Part shown: positions 1 through 9,402 of the stretch, piece after piece
Position numbering within the stretch: position 1 is the stretch's first letter
Layout of the letters: each line of letters starts with the position of its first letter
Origin: Mesaphorura yosii
Taxonomy: Eukaryota; Arthropoda; Collembola; Poduromorpha; Tullbergiidae
Length of the DNA stretch: 25,876 nucleotides
Reading direction: 5' to 3'
NCBI GenBank assembly: GCA_009869945.1
Contig: WIXG01000701.1
Span: 1 to 25,876, forward strand
Notes under the pieces: model-generated
What the model saw: the letters and a program-made list of their open reading frames with translations, nothing else
The model's database searches: none
Told to the model about the DNA's origin: nothing
Translations under genes and position numbers: made by a program

Positions 1-780
1 AATGTGTGAATAAATTGGGGAATTCATGGGAAGTGGGAAAGAGCAGAAGGCTGTTGCATCTTAATTACAATTACGCGAAAAACGTCAAGACCGTGTGAAC
101 TCAAAAATTATAACTCAATTGCCTTCACAATCTCAGCTCAGTCTGCCAAGCTGTACCCAAAAAGCATTGCATCTAGGAACTATTCCTGTATTGCTCGATC
201 AATTGTTGATCATACATGGTCAGCTCCGGTAATTACTTCTTCCCCTGCTATTCATACTTATCCCAACCCGCACATAGGCGGCATATGCCAGTCTTGGCCG
301 TAATAAACAATCTTGGACCAAATTTGGCATCGCTGACAATCATGAGTGAATTTGAAGTGGCATTCACCAATGCATTTCATAGTGAATTTCCATCAACTCG
401 CTAAGTCGGTGTTTTTTTTCATTTTCTCAATGCGCTTGGAAACATATTCAGCAGGTTCCAGAGATAGCTGAGAGTTATCGCAAAGATCCTATCTTCGCAT
501 TTAACATTAAAATGCTCGTTTCGCTTGCTTTTATAACTCCAGCCGACGTGCAACGCGGATGGCATTCTTTGTGAGAGTGCGTTCTTCGAGGAGCATGAGC
601 CTGCTCTCCGTACTGTGCTGTAATATTTTGAAAATACCTGAGTTGGATTAGTTCGGGTAGTTGGACGAAATAAGCGCCACTTTCACTTTTAAAGTTGAAC
701 TTTGGAATTGCCGTCAGGCATTGTTGGATGGCCTTGGCAGCATGGGAAGGATTCAAGCGATCAATGAATTCCATACTCAG
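1..780. other. Intergenic, no supported gene
   Basis: I see no convincing gene here. The short open frames on either strand lack recognisable domains and are not flanked by good splice sites. The right edge borders the transposase relic at about 863-1107, and parts of this stretch may be older, more decayed sequence of the same transposon, but I could not recognise its catalytic region. Confidence 0.4.
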
Positions 781-862
781 TGCTAAGAAAGAAAGTTGAC
801 CTCTCTCTGTAAGCTGTTCGACGGCAATAAGATATCGCAGACGACGACGGCGCCAAAATTCG

Positions 863-1107
863 GTTGTATCCAGCAATACATCTCAAAACATCCAGTACGT
901 GGCCAAGGAAGACAACCTACGAACCTTCCTCAAGCTCGCCCAATGGAAGACTTTTTCGGTTATTTGGATCAACTAGTCTACAAAGATGGTTGGATAGCTG
1001 AGAACGTGAAGCAACTGCAGCGCAAAGTGAAAGCCTGCCTAAAGAAAGTTGACCTTGAGGTCGTCCGACGCAGCATGGAGAAAGTCCGAGGTTTGTTGAG
1101 GAAATGG
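863..1107 (+). pseudogene. Frameshifted Tc1/mariner-type transposase C-terminus
   Basis: This is a relic of the C-terminal end of an IS630/Tc1/mariner-type DDE transposase. One frame (893-916) reads Q-Y-V-A-K-E-D-N. The next frame (916-1107) continues with P-T-N-L-P-Q-A-R-P-M-E-D-F-F-G-Y-L, then V-Y-K-D-G-W, then a basic helical tail ending near L-L-R-K. In intact family members known to me these blocks are contiguous (Y-V-P-K-E-D-N-P-P-N-x-P-Q-A-R-P-I-E-D-F-W). The switch of frame at position 916 is therefore a lesion, and a second frame change may lie near 885. I could not find the upstream catalytic aspartates or terminal inverted repeats. The fragment is too short and too broken to be active. 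The open frame begins further upstream (796) and runs on to 1203, but only the part given resembles transposase. Confidence 0.65.
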
Positions 1108-1252
1108 AGGAACCGTACTCAATTAACCATTAAACTGTTTAGTTACCCTGTTCCAGGCCTATTTAAATCCGTTTTCCGTTTGTCAAAATTTTCTCTAGAA
1201 TAAAATTTACACGTGTTTAACTTGAGGCTGTATTTTCCGTTGTGACCGTTAT

Positions 1253-1506
1253 TTGGATCTCCAATCACTGGTGTGTGCTGTCGGGAGTGGTAGTACCCGA
1301 CTCAATGTGACTGAGCTGTTGATTCTCAACTTTCGCTACCATGAAGAACACCGCTGTACGCATTTCGACTTGGAAGACCTGCAGGTAAGGCGACCGATGA
1401 CATCATCTACCCCGTCAACAGACGCTATGGATTAGACGAAGTGGATCCAACTCGAACCAATCCAATTGCACCTCCAACTGCTGCAGTCGTTGCTGCGATC
1501 AACTGA
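1253..1506 (+). other. Unidentified overlapping open frames with a donor-like site
   Basis: Two open frames adjoin here. The first (1253-1435) starts MDLQSLVCAVGS. Near 1390 it contains CAG/GTAAGG, a good match to a 5' splice donor. The other frame (about 1387-1506) is also open and ends in a stop after a proline- and alanine-rich tail (P-P-T-A-A-V-V-A-A-I-N). An ATTAAA hexamer follows at about 1629. This could be the last part of a plus-strand gene, or another decayed element next to the transposase relic. I do not recognise either peptide and assign no function. Confidence 0.2.
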
Positions 1507-2017
1507 ATCGACTTTTAAGAAATGGACTACCACGGCTTTAGATCTTGACAGCTACCAGTTTTGTTTTTGTTCTTAACTATTAACTATTAATTTTGTTTCT
1601 GTATGTTGCAAGTTCTTATTATCTCTTCATTAAAGTACTTTCGTTACCGTTCATACTTATGTGCGGAGACTGCTTTCGTACACTCAAGAGTTTAATTCCA
1701 TGGTAGACAGGAGCCAAAAGAGTATACATGCTGGTATTTTGTATAGAATACTCACAATACAGATAGGGTTTAGTTTTTACGGTGCAAGTGCAAATGCAAT
1801 AATTCCTTAAGTCCTTAATCGTGGTGGTGGTAGCTTGGCTTAGGTGATCAGGACTCCACTGCTCCTATTGCCAATTATCAATTATCAATGGCGGTTACAG
1901 TAAATTGGGTAGCGTAAGACATTTAGGATGATAAAGATAATCAATCTAAGATCGAAACAGTCAAATTCCGTCAGATTTCAGATATCTTCAGTCAGGTGTT
2001 TCCTCAGCCAGCTAGCT
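1507..2017. other. Intergenic stretch, probably includes the 3' UTR of the IAP gene
   Basis: No coding frame is supported. The right part, next to the IAP stop codon at 2018, is expected to be that gene's 3' untranslated region. TTTAAT on the plus strand near 1691 would read ATTAAA on the minus strand, a possible but distant poly(A) signal. Confidence 0.35.
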
Positions 2018-4266
2018 TTATGACATGTAAGTTCTGACCACAGCCTTAATCGCCTGACGACACAGTGCGCAATGCGACAACGCCGTCGCGCAGCGGACGC
2101 ACGAGATGAGATGTCCACACGGCAAAAAGACGACGTCCGCGTCGTTGTCCATGCAGATTTTGCACTGGCGAGCTTCGCGCAGGGTGCGAACTTCCTCTTC
2201 GAGCTCCCGAGCCTTCTTTTCGTCCATACTGCCATCGCCGCAGCTGCTGCTGCCGGAGGAGGTCTTGCTCTTTGTCTTTCTGTTACTGTCGCTTGGTCCA
2301 GGCGCAGCAGCAGCTTCTTCATCGTCTCCGGACCCGTTGCTCATCGAAAACTCGCCGCTGTCCGCACTCGGGCTAGCGCATTTCTTTGACTTTGACGAGG
2401 CGATGGCAATGGCAATTCCTGTGCTCGTGCCCGTTCCAGGTGACTGAGACTGCGGCGGTGACACGGACCCTTCTCCTTCGCTGCTCGCACTCGCCATGAT
2501 CTCGTCTTCGCTTCCAGACTGGCTCGATTGCTCAGAGCTCCTCATTCCCGTCGCTTTCTGCTTCTGACTAGTTCCTGCGCTCGGGCGTGCGCTTGTTCCC
2601 GCTCCAGCTTCAGTTGACGTGTTCGAGTTCGCATCGTCCTGAGTGCGGCGTCCTGCCAAATTGGACCCCTTCACGAGGTTAGTCAATCTTGCTGCCAGAA
2701 CGGAGCTCGCCGACCTCGGTTCTCGGTCGTACTCCATAACCGGCATCGGGTCGTCATCGTCCGACGAGTCCGAGTCCAAATCCGAGTAGTACTCCAACCC
2801 CTTTTCCTCCTCGTATAGCACGGCCTCGAGCATCGTCTCAATGTTGATGAAGGGCGTCCCGTTGTGCTCGAGCTGGTGGCGGATCGCTGCTTTGACACTC
2901 CCAATATTCAATCCCATTCGAAGCACGTCTTGCACAAGCGGAGTGTCGATCATGTTTCGCACGTCGTCGTCCGTCACCACAAATTTGCGACCATTTCGCG
3001 GGAGTTTCGGCTGCAGATCGGCGGCGGCGGCAGCTGGCGCAGTTGGTAATTTTGGACCCGCAGCTGCCAGCACATTCTTGATGAAGTCAGCGCCTTTGTT
3101 CAGCTTCACGAAAGGACATTCTGAGAACCACTTTGCGTGTTCGGCCCAGGGATCGTCCTCTAGCTCCCAGTTTTTGAGTCCACCATCGCAATAGAAGCAT
3201 TTCACGTGGTCCTCAATGCCAATGTAGTAAAATCCGGCTTCGGCCATTGCGTCAGCAGACTGCCCGCATGTGAGGGGCCAACTTACGAATGTCTCGAGTC
3301 TGGCCTCCTTCGTCACGAGCTGTTTCATGAACGGACCGCTTCCCGTATTGATAGCCAAATTATTCGTGACGTCGTCCATGTCGCCGACTATTGGTTGGGC
3401 CCCGCGGTGTTCAGTAACCGTTTCTGGTTCTAGAGGAGTTGCGTCTGCCCCAGTGTTGGGTCTAACTACAGGCGGCAACGGGATCGGCAATCCCATAAAC
3501 GGCCCGCAAATGTCGTATCCGCCGGCTGTCGCTGCGGCCAACTCGTCTTCGCCGATCGGAGCATTGTCGACTGGTAATCCACACACAAACGGGCACCTCG
3601 GGAAGTGCTGCCTGTGTTCAGCCATCGGGTTATCGTTCTGCTCCCATTCTCCGACCACGCCATGGCAGAATGCGCACTGCACTTTGTCGCCATCCCCCAA
3701 ATAGTAGAATCCAGCCTTGGCACAATCCTCAGGCTTGATGAATGGCTTCGGCCAAGTCGACCGAGAAGTGAAAAATGTTGTCAATCTGACTAGCTCCGAT
3801 TTCAGCCGTTCTAGGCTAAAGCCTTCTTGTGGACTGTAGGTCAACGGGTTTGACATCATACCACCAATACTGCGGAAGAGAAAAAAGTACGTAAATTAAA
3901 AATCTAAGCAGCTAAATGAAATTGTGATGATTTAGACTTTCGAACAACTTACCTAGGAATACCCATACCACCTCCTTCCGCTAGATCCCCTAATCCGCCA
4001 CCTTCCACAATGAGATCAAGATATTCTGGATTAGCCAACACCAGCGAAAGTTCGAGATCTGATACACCAGACGATTCTGTAGGTAGCACACTGTTCCGAC
4101 TTGGTAAACTGGAATTGAGGCCCCGATTTGCCGTGCCTGAAGCAGCTGCAGTCCCTCCGGATGCCGATCCTGGTCGCTGGAGATCACGGTTTCTGTTGCC
4201 ATTTGCGTTGCTGCTACCTGAACTCGAACGCGAACCACCTCTTTGACTGTGACTTGAAGAGTCCAT
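2018..4266 (-). CDS. Inhibitor of apoptosis protein: BIR-BIR-UBA-like-RING E3 ubiquitin ligase
   Basis: Two coding exons, 4266-3953 and 3869-2018, flank an 83-bp GTAAGT/CAG intron and give 721 residues. IAPs bind caspases or IAP-binding-motif proteins through BIR domains and ubiquitinate targets through the RING. BIR1 spans about 128-200, with zinc ligands C170, C173, H190 and C197. BIR2 spans about 293-360, with C329, C332, H349 and C356, and its D-D-P-W-A-E-H-A-K-W-F segment resembles BIRs with a deep peptide groove. Residues 411-460 resemble the UBA of cIAP, XIAP and DIAP2. An acidic Ser/Gly-rich linker follows. The C3HC4 RING (C674, C677, C689, H691, C695, C698, C705, C708) ends 13 residues before the stop, as is usual. 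The start chosen is the first ATG after an in-frame TAA. It adds a Ser/Asn/Gly-rich N-terminus absent from typical IAPs. The alternative start is M109 in exon 2. A good acceptor at 4393 suggests a spliced 5' leader. The family is certain; orthology to DIAP2 or to XIAP/cIAP is not. Confidence 0.93.
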
Positions 4267-5001
4267 TTGGTACGATGATGGGACAAGCCTCAGCGACAAT
4301 TAATTGGCAAGATTCAAGATCAATTCATCAATTCAAGTTTCAGTTGATCAGTTGCAACAAATCCAATCGATTACCACGTTCAAGTCAGGAACCTAAAATC
4401 AAAAGAACCGAGGAATGAGGTTTAGAGACCAAAAGTTAAACCAAACTTTGGGTCAAACATTAATAAGAATTATCGTTAGGCTTAGGTTACCTTCACCGAG
4501 TCTCCATCTCCATCCAATACTTGAATAATTCAACTTTAGAATTGCTACTTCATCACAATCACAGAGATCGAGATTCACAACCCAGCAGCTTGTAACCTAA
4601 CTTACCATGCCATACGGTAAAATTAATCACAATTATTAGGAAGATATAAATTCACCAAAGTTTAGAGGTTGAACTCGACGCTGCTGCTACTTGGAAATCA
4701 GAATAAAATCTGCAGACGCGGGTTCGTCGTCGTCGTAGCTTCCAGTCAGTGCAGTGAAAAATTAATACTAAAACCAATACTTCTACTAGTCCATAATAAC
4801 GCTGAGCTAACGCAAAACACTCCGTCTACGTCCGATGCTCGACCTTGACCGACCAACTACCAACTGCATTAACGTCAACGCAACGCAAAATGAACGCAAA
4901 CGCAACTGAAGATTCATTCGCAGCCGTAATTCGTGTGTGTCCGCGTTCGAGTTCGTCGAATGAAATGCAGTGAGCAGGTACGAATCTTGTTCCTTGTAAG
5001 C

Positions 5002-5008
5002 TATAAAA
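5002..5008 (+). promoter_or_regulatory. TATA-like box without an identified gene
   Basis: TATAAAA on the plus strand in the context AGCTATAAAATG. No plus-strand gene is recognisable downstream, so it may be chance or a non-coding promoter. Confidence 0.2.
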
Positions 5009-5108
5009 TGCATCTCATGAATCTCATCCTCCTATCCTCGTCTGCGTCTCTCACATTCATGCCCCGTCCCATGCCGTAGCCGTAGCTCATCCATCCGGGC
5101 AGGCAGGC

Positions 5109-5115
5109 TATAAAA
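5109..5115 (+). promoter_or_regulatory. Second TATA-like box without an identified gene
   Basis: TATAAAA in the context GGCTATAAAAGAG, a near-consensus core promoter element 107 bp after a similar one. No plus-strand gene is recognisable downstream. Confidence 0.25.
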
Positions 5116-5472
5116 GAGTAGTTATGGAGAGGATGACGCAAATGAGCCGTCTCGAGTGCCGGCTTCTCGCTCTCGTACATCGTTCTCCGGTGTAATTTTA
5201 GCACTGTAATTCCGAGTGGTGCAAAAAGTGCAAATGGCAAATGGTTTCTGACTTACGGCATATTGATTCGAGGCGCTACCGGGCCACAGCCACAGATCAG
5301 CCTTGTTCCTGTTCTCATTCTCGACCACACCACAACACATTTAGAACTTTAGAAGTCTGATAATTGACTGATTAAGATTCACCAAATAATGCTAAACCCA
5401 ATTTCAATGCAAATTCTGCGAAATGTCTGTTATTTTTGCATTCATAGCCTTGGTTTGCATGCATCACTACGA

Positions 5473-5478
5473 TTTATT
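5473..5478 (-). terminator. Poly(A) signal of the monooxygenase gene
   Basis: TTTATT on the plus strand reads AATAAA on the minus strand, about 130 nt downstream of the monooxygenase stop codon. Confidence 0.5.
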
Positions 5479-5604
5479 GACTACAGTAATTACAGATTAA
5501 AGACGACTACGGATTTCGGGTCAGACGAAAGTTCAACAGAGTCCTACCAAGGTGTGACGATTTTCGGTTGATCAACATCCGGTTTTGACGTTCACGGTCA
5601 CCGC

Positions 5605-8025
5605 TCACGCCTTTCGACGGCAAGAGTCATCGATGGGCGCCTCGTACTTCCTGTACTTGGGCACTGTCGTGATGTACCTTCGAAGTGGAACTCGGACTCG
5701 GCCGGATTCGGTGCAGAATGCATAATGTTTTCCGTTTTCAAACTTTTTGGTCACATCCTTTATGAGTTTCCCGTTGTTGTCTTTCCACGGCGCGTTCTCG
5801 ACGACCTCCAGCACCGTCTTGCCCCTTTTTGTCCCGCGGTCCTTGATCTTCAGATCGGCGAGCGGGTTCAGGCCCATCGAATTGTTCACGAGGACCATCG
5901 CTTCGTCAGGTGGGTCGTAGCGCTGCTTGCGACTCGGACGATACGGGAGCTTGAGGACTTCGAGAGGCTTGCCTTCGGCGCGTCGGACTCCAAACGCAGA
6001 CATGAATTCGGTGTACTCCGTTTGCCATTGACAGAACGAGAGCGGGATCCGTGGGTAGTAATGTAGGAAGCCAAGGCACATTTCGGCTCCTTTTGTCGTG
6101 ATTCCACCCTGAACGACAGGGAGAGTTACCGAATTCAATTTCGAAGCCAAGTAAGTCAAGTTTAAGCGATATTTTCACACTTACAAAGAGTGGTTTGTCG
6201 TACTCAGTCGTGTTGTACTGGCAGTCCATCAGAATTGTGTCACCGGGCAGGATTCGTCGTTCGGGGAGCACAGGCCGAGCCTGCTGATAATTGTAGTCGT
6301 AATTATTGTCTGCAGCGATCGGCTCGAGTTCAACTCCATTTCGAATATGGCGCAGCACCGCTTTGCGCCCGGCCGTGTGCAAGTGAAGGACGGCGTGCGT
6401 CGCAAAGATTCCTTCCGGTGGGATTGTCTGATTGTGAATTGTGAAAGGAAGAAAGTGATCAATTGAACTGAGATCTTGACATTGCATTGACAAGGCTACC
6501 TCCGATTAGTGAAGCGAATGTTCATCCCAATTAACTTAACTTACCCTGGCCGTGCATTCTCCCGTGCATGCTCCGTAGGAGTGGTAGTCGTCTGCTCCGG
6601 GTGGGATGAATTGGAAGACGGAAAATCTGCCTAGAATACCGGAAAAATATAGCCAACTCAAACTGACCACCCGCGTACGTACGAGTTGGAACTGGACTTA
6701 CTTCCAATCCAGAAACTTCCCATGTCGTTCTCCCGAACATCGTCCGTGTAATAAACTCGAATCCCAGAGTTGTCGATAACTGTGCACAATGAAAAACAAG
6801 ACTTATCATTTAAGTTTTTAAGTGCCTCACAAAACTGTCCAAAAATATACATTCTCTCTCTTCCGGGTTATCGTAGTGGACTTCAAACATGAAGTACGTC
6901 GCTCCGCCATGCCCTTCGCCCATTGGTAGTCCAACATTCTCTTTGAACATCTAAAACGTATTGTCAAATTAAGAAACCGAATGTCTGAAATTTTCTTGTC
7001 TGAGCATATTCGGTTGGCTTACGTCGCCGTCAGCCCCCAGAGTCCAGACAATGGGCGCCGTGAGGCAGTAATTGTTCCAGTCGGGCGGCATGTTGTCCGT
7101 GTAGCACGGCACCACCTTCCCAAGGTCCTTCTCGTATCGCTCTGCGCTTCGACCGTCGGGCACACTGCATTCGTACACGAGAAAGTGGTGGAGGTTCTTG
7201 TAATTTCTCTCCTCGATCATCGGCTTCCACTGAAATTCGAGTTAGAGTTAGGCATTAATCAACGACAACGTGCTAATTGAAGGCTGGTTCCGCTTCAGTG
7301 TTCGAGCTTGAGTTTGAGCTCCAACTTACCCCAATAATATGGTGCTTCTTCCCTTCCGTAGCCGGATACTTGAACATTTGGCAAAAGTACGACGTGGACG
7401 CAGTCGGAACTTTGAAATTATTCATTTTGAAGTCGACATACTTCAGGTTCAGTTCATCCAGCCTGTCCTCGTCGGGGTACTGCATGAAGTGAGCCTGCAC
7501 CTTCATGTACACGTTCTTCACTCCGCGCTGAGTCGGTCCGTGATATGAGGGGAGGCCTCCAGCCAACGACCCGTACGCCCAAATGAGTTTGACCGTCTCG
7601 TCTCCGATTTTGTAGTCGTTCTGCGAGTCGCAAGTGTTCCACTTCCGACGGAATCGCATGACGAGTCCCGTGTGATCCGAGTCCATGCCCAGGAGCTCGT
7701 AGTCTTGGCTCGGGTCCTCCAGCGGAGCCGAATTGCTGAGAGCGTGCAAGTCCTTGAGCATCCCTTCGCCAGTCGAGTCGTCCATCCAGCCGGCGACGAT
7801 GTCGGCGCCCTGCATGCCTCCGTTGGGCGAGAAACCGACGGCGACCCAGCCGTCTTGGAGCGGAGCACGAACTTCCATCGTCAGCCACTCGGGGTCGTCA
7901 ATCATCCATGAGACTTGGACGCCCCCTTCAAAGTCGTTGTGCACGGACCAGTCCATGTGGTCCATGTCGGCCCGGGCCAGACAGCAGCACAACAGGCAGA
8001 GCGACAGGAGAAGAAATCTGATCAT
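5605..8025 (-). CDS. Secreted DOMON/copper type II ascorbate-dependent monooxygenase (MOXD1/DBH class)
   Basis: Seven exons (8025-7330, 7229-7023, 6950-6851, 6779-6702, 6630-6545, 6427-6185, 6108-5605) join in phase to 637 residues. The class hydroxylates a substrate carbon using two copper ions, O2 and ascorbate in the secretory pathway; the substrate here is unknown. A signal peptide (about 1-19, Leu/Cys-rich core) precedes a DOMON domain (about 28-155), then the N-terminal and C-terminal copper monooxygenase domains. Copper H-site ligands are H246 and H247 in H-H-F-L-V-Y-E-C and H326 in F-E-V-H-Y-D-N. M-site ligands are H404 and H406 in L-H-L-H-T-A-G-R and M480 in G-A-E-M-C. All expected ligands are present, so the enzyme should be active. 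The C-terminus (C-R-R-K-A) shows no membrane anchor. MOXD1-like fits better than tyramine beta-hydroxylase, but the two were not separated by phylogeny. All introns are 71-117 bp. Confidence 0.92.
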
Positions 8026-8086
8026 TTCCGCAGATTTGGACCAGAATCAGATTAGAAAATGTGACTTGCGTGACAAACCTACAGTG

Positions 8087-8093
8087 TTTTATA
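8087..8093 (-). promoter_or_regulatory. TATA box of the monooxygenase gene
   Basis: TATAAAA on the minus strand, 62 nt upstream of the ATG at 8025. Initiation about 30 nt downstream (near 8062, within a TCACATT initiator-like sequence) would leave a 5' leader of about 36 nt. Confidence 0.6.
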
Positions 8094-8766
8094 GATTTTT
8101 GGTCTCAAGGCCGATTTGGCAATTGGCACATTGACACCATCTGCGGTCTGGCGCTGTCTCCGCTCGTCTTCATCATGAACTTGACATTCATCACACTCGT
8201 ACTGCCTGCAATGCATTGCCTGGCCACTTAGTGACCTTATCTGGCGTAAATGGCGTAAATTACGTAAAATTGAACCCAATTAACTTATTAACTTGCTGCA
8301 GCAGCTGCCAGAAGTAAATCTAAACGAACTTGTCAAAAATGAACATTTCGGCTTTGTATTCCCGCTTGTCGTGTCGTAGGCGGACATGAAAATTGTGAAA
8401 TTGTGCATGAGCTGAACTTGGCTTCCCATCATTCTTAACTAAAAATTGTTCAGATTTATTCATACAGAAAAATTCAAGCTTCAACTTCAACACAACAAAA
8501 TACAAAATCAGTAAAAAAAAAAAAGTGCGAAACGCGAATTAAAAGTACATCAGTGTCAAAATCACTAAGTCGCGGTAGCAGTCAAAAGTCGACTGACGTC
8601 AATCTAATCAAGTCAAGTTTGTAGAACGATTAATTAAGGAATATTCTGGAATACTGTTCTATGAACCTAGTGGCTAAGTGGCTTGTCCTTCATGTCGTTG
8701 TGGTCTTGAATTTGAGCAACAAATCAGCCTTGTCCTTTGGGCCGAGCGCATGTGAATTGCAGGTCC
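8094..8766. other. Intergenic; includes the CSP 3' flank
   Basis: No gene is supported beyond the 3' UTR of the CSP gene. The plus-strand frame starting at 8661 looks signal-peptide-like but overlaps the antisense of the CSP coding end, so I treat it as a shadow. A possible CSP poly(A) signal (AATAAA on the minus strand) is at 8455-8460. A run of twelve A lies near 8513, and TGGCGTAAA occurs twice in tandem near 8240. Confidence 0.35.
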
Positions 8767-9304
8767 TCAGCCGGAGCCGCCAAACACATTCTGGAAGGAT
8801 TGCGTGTTCTGCATCGAATGCAGGAATCGATTCACAACTTCGGACCACTGCTGAGGAAAATTCCGTTGAACGTGCGAGATGACACGACGTACTTGCTTCT
8901 GTACGTTGCGGTCACAGCCTGGACAATGTCCACGGAGGACTTCTGGGACCAAACCTACAATGAACAATGGAAATGGAAAGTAACCATCAGCGTTGGGAAA
9001 TTAGCGGGCTTAGAACGAACTTTGCTTTGCCAGACTTACGTTTGAGGTGGCGCCCGTGCTTGTCGCAGGGCGACTTGTCGAGGACGCAGTTCATGACGCT
9101 GATGACGAAGGAGCGGTCACGGAGCATTCTGTCGACGGCCAGCTGCTGGAGAATGGAACGCTGGGAACGGAAGGCGGCAACGGCGGGGTTCGCGAGCAGC
9201 GAGCTGACGGCGGAGGTGTCTGCGGTCGTCAAGCTCAGGACAGACATGAATGTGATTGTGAGTCCACACAGAAAGAAAGAACGCGTGCTGAAGGTGAAGC
9301 CCAT
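8767..9304 (-). CDS. Chemosensory protein (CSP / OS-D, ejaculatory-bulb-specific protein 3 family)
   Basis: Two exons (9304-9040, 8954-8767) give 150 residues. CSPs are small secreted all-helical proteins that carry hydrophobic ligands in sensory lymph and other tissues. A signal peptide occupies about residues 1-28. The family's four cysteines are C73, C80, C99 and C102, giving the exact spacing C-x6-C-x18-C-x2-C. The segment C-V-L-D-K-S-P-C-D-K-H-G-R-H-L-K is diagnostic. The single 85-bp intron lies one base after a lysine codon (H-L-K/R), the position conserved across arthropod CSP genes. The usual Y-D-N motif near the mature N-terminus is not evident, so this is a divergent member. The C-terminus runs a little past the usual end, finishing in F-G-G-S-G. 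A TATA box and initiator stand immediately upstream. Confidence 0.93.
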
Positions 9305-9362
9305 CCTGAAGTTCTTTGGCGAATCTGTCGTTTCTTTCTTTTCTGCACAAGAACACAATAAA

Positions 9363-9402
9363 GACTGAATGACATAACTCGGCTTTTGGCGCACATTATA
9401 TA
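9363..9402 (-). promoter_or_regulatory. Core promoter of the CSP gene (TATA plus initiator)
   Basis: On the minus strand TATATAA occupies 9402-9396. It is followed about 30 nt later by TCATTCAGTC (9372-9363), which matches the arthropod initiator TCAGT/TCATT. This predicts initiation at about 9366-9370 and a 5' leader of about 62-66 nt. Confidence 0.65.

Larger units (their letters stand above)
4267..5604. other. 5' leader and promoter region of the IAP gene; downstream flank of the monooxygenase
   Basis: No coding gene is supported. On the minus strand a strong acceptor (TTTTGATTTTAG) ends at 4393. Possible donors lie near 4488 (AAG/GTAACC), 4607 (ATG/GTAAGT) and 5256 (GCC/GTAAGT), so the IAP transcript probably has one or more spliced, possibly alternative, 5' leader exons here. 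Which donor is used cannot be decided from sequence alone. The right end carries the monooxygenase 3' UTR and poly(A) signal. Confidence 0.4.

Noticed and set aside
2072..3704. Several long plus-strand frames opposite the IAP exon
   Set aside because: They are complements of GC-rich, Ser/Asp-biased coding sequence and have no domains.
7454..7888. Alternative minus-strand frames inside the monooxygenase first exon
   Set aside because: Arg/Gly/Ala-rich out-of-frame readings; the in-frame exon has signal peptide, DOMON and consistent splice phase.
8661..8882. Plus-strand frame beginning with a signal-peptide-like stretch
   Set aside because: Its right half is antisense to the CSP second exon, and no continuation exon or splice support exists.
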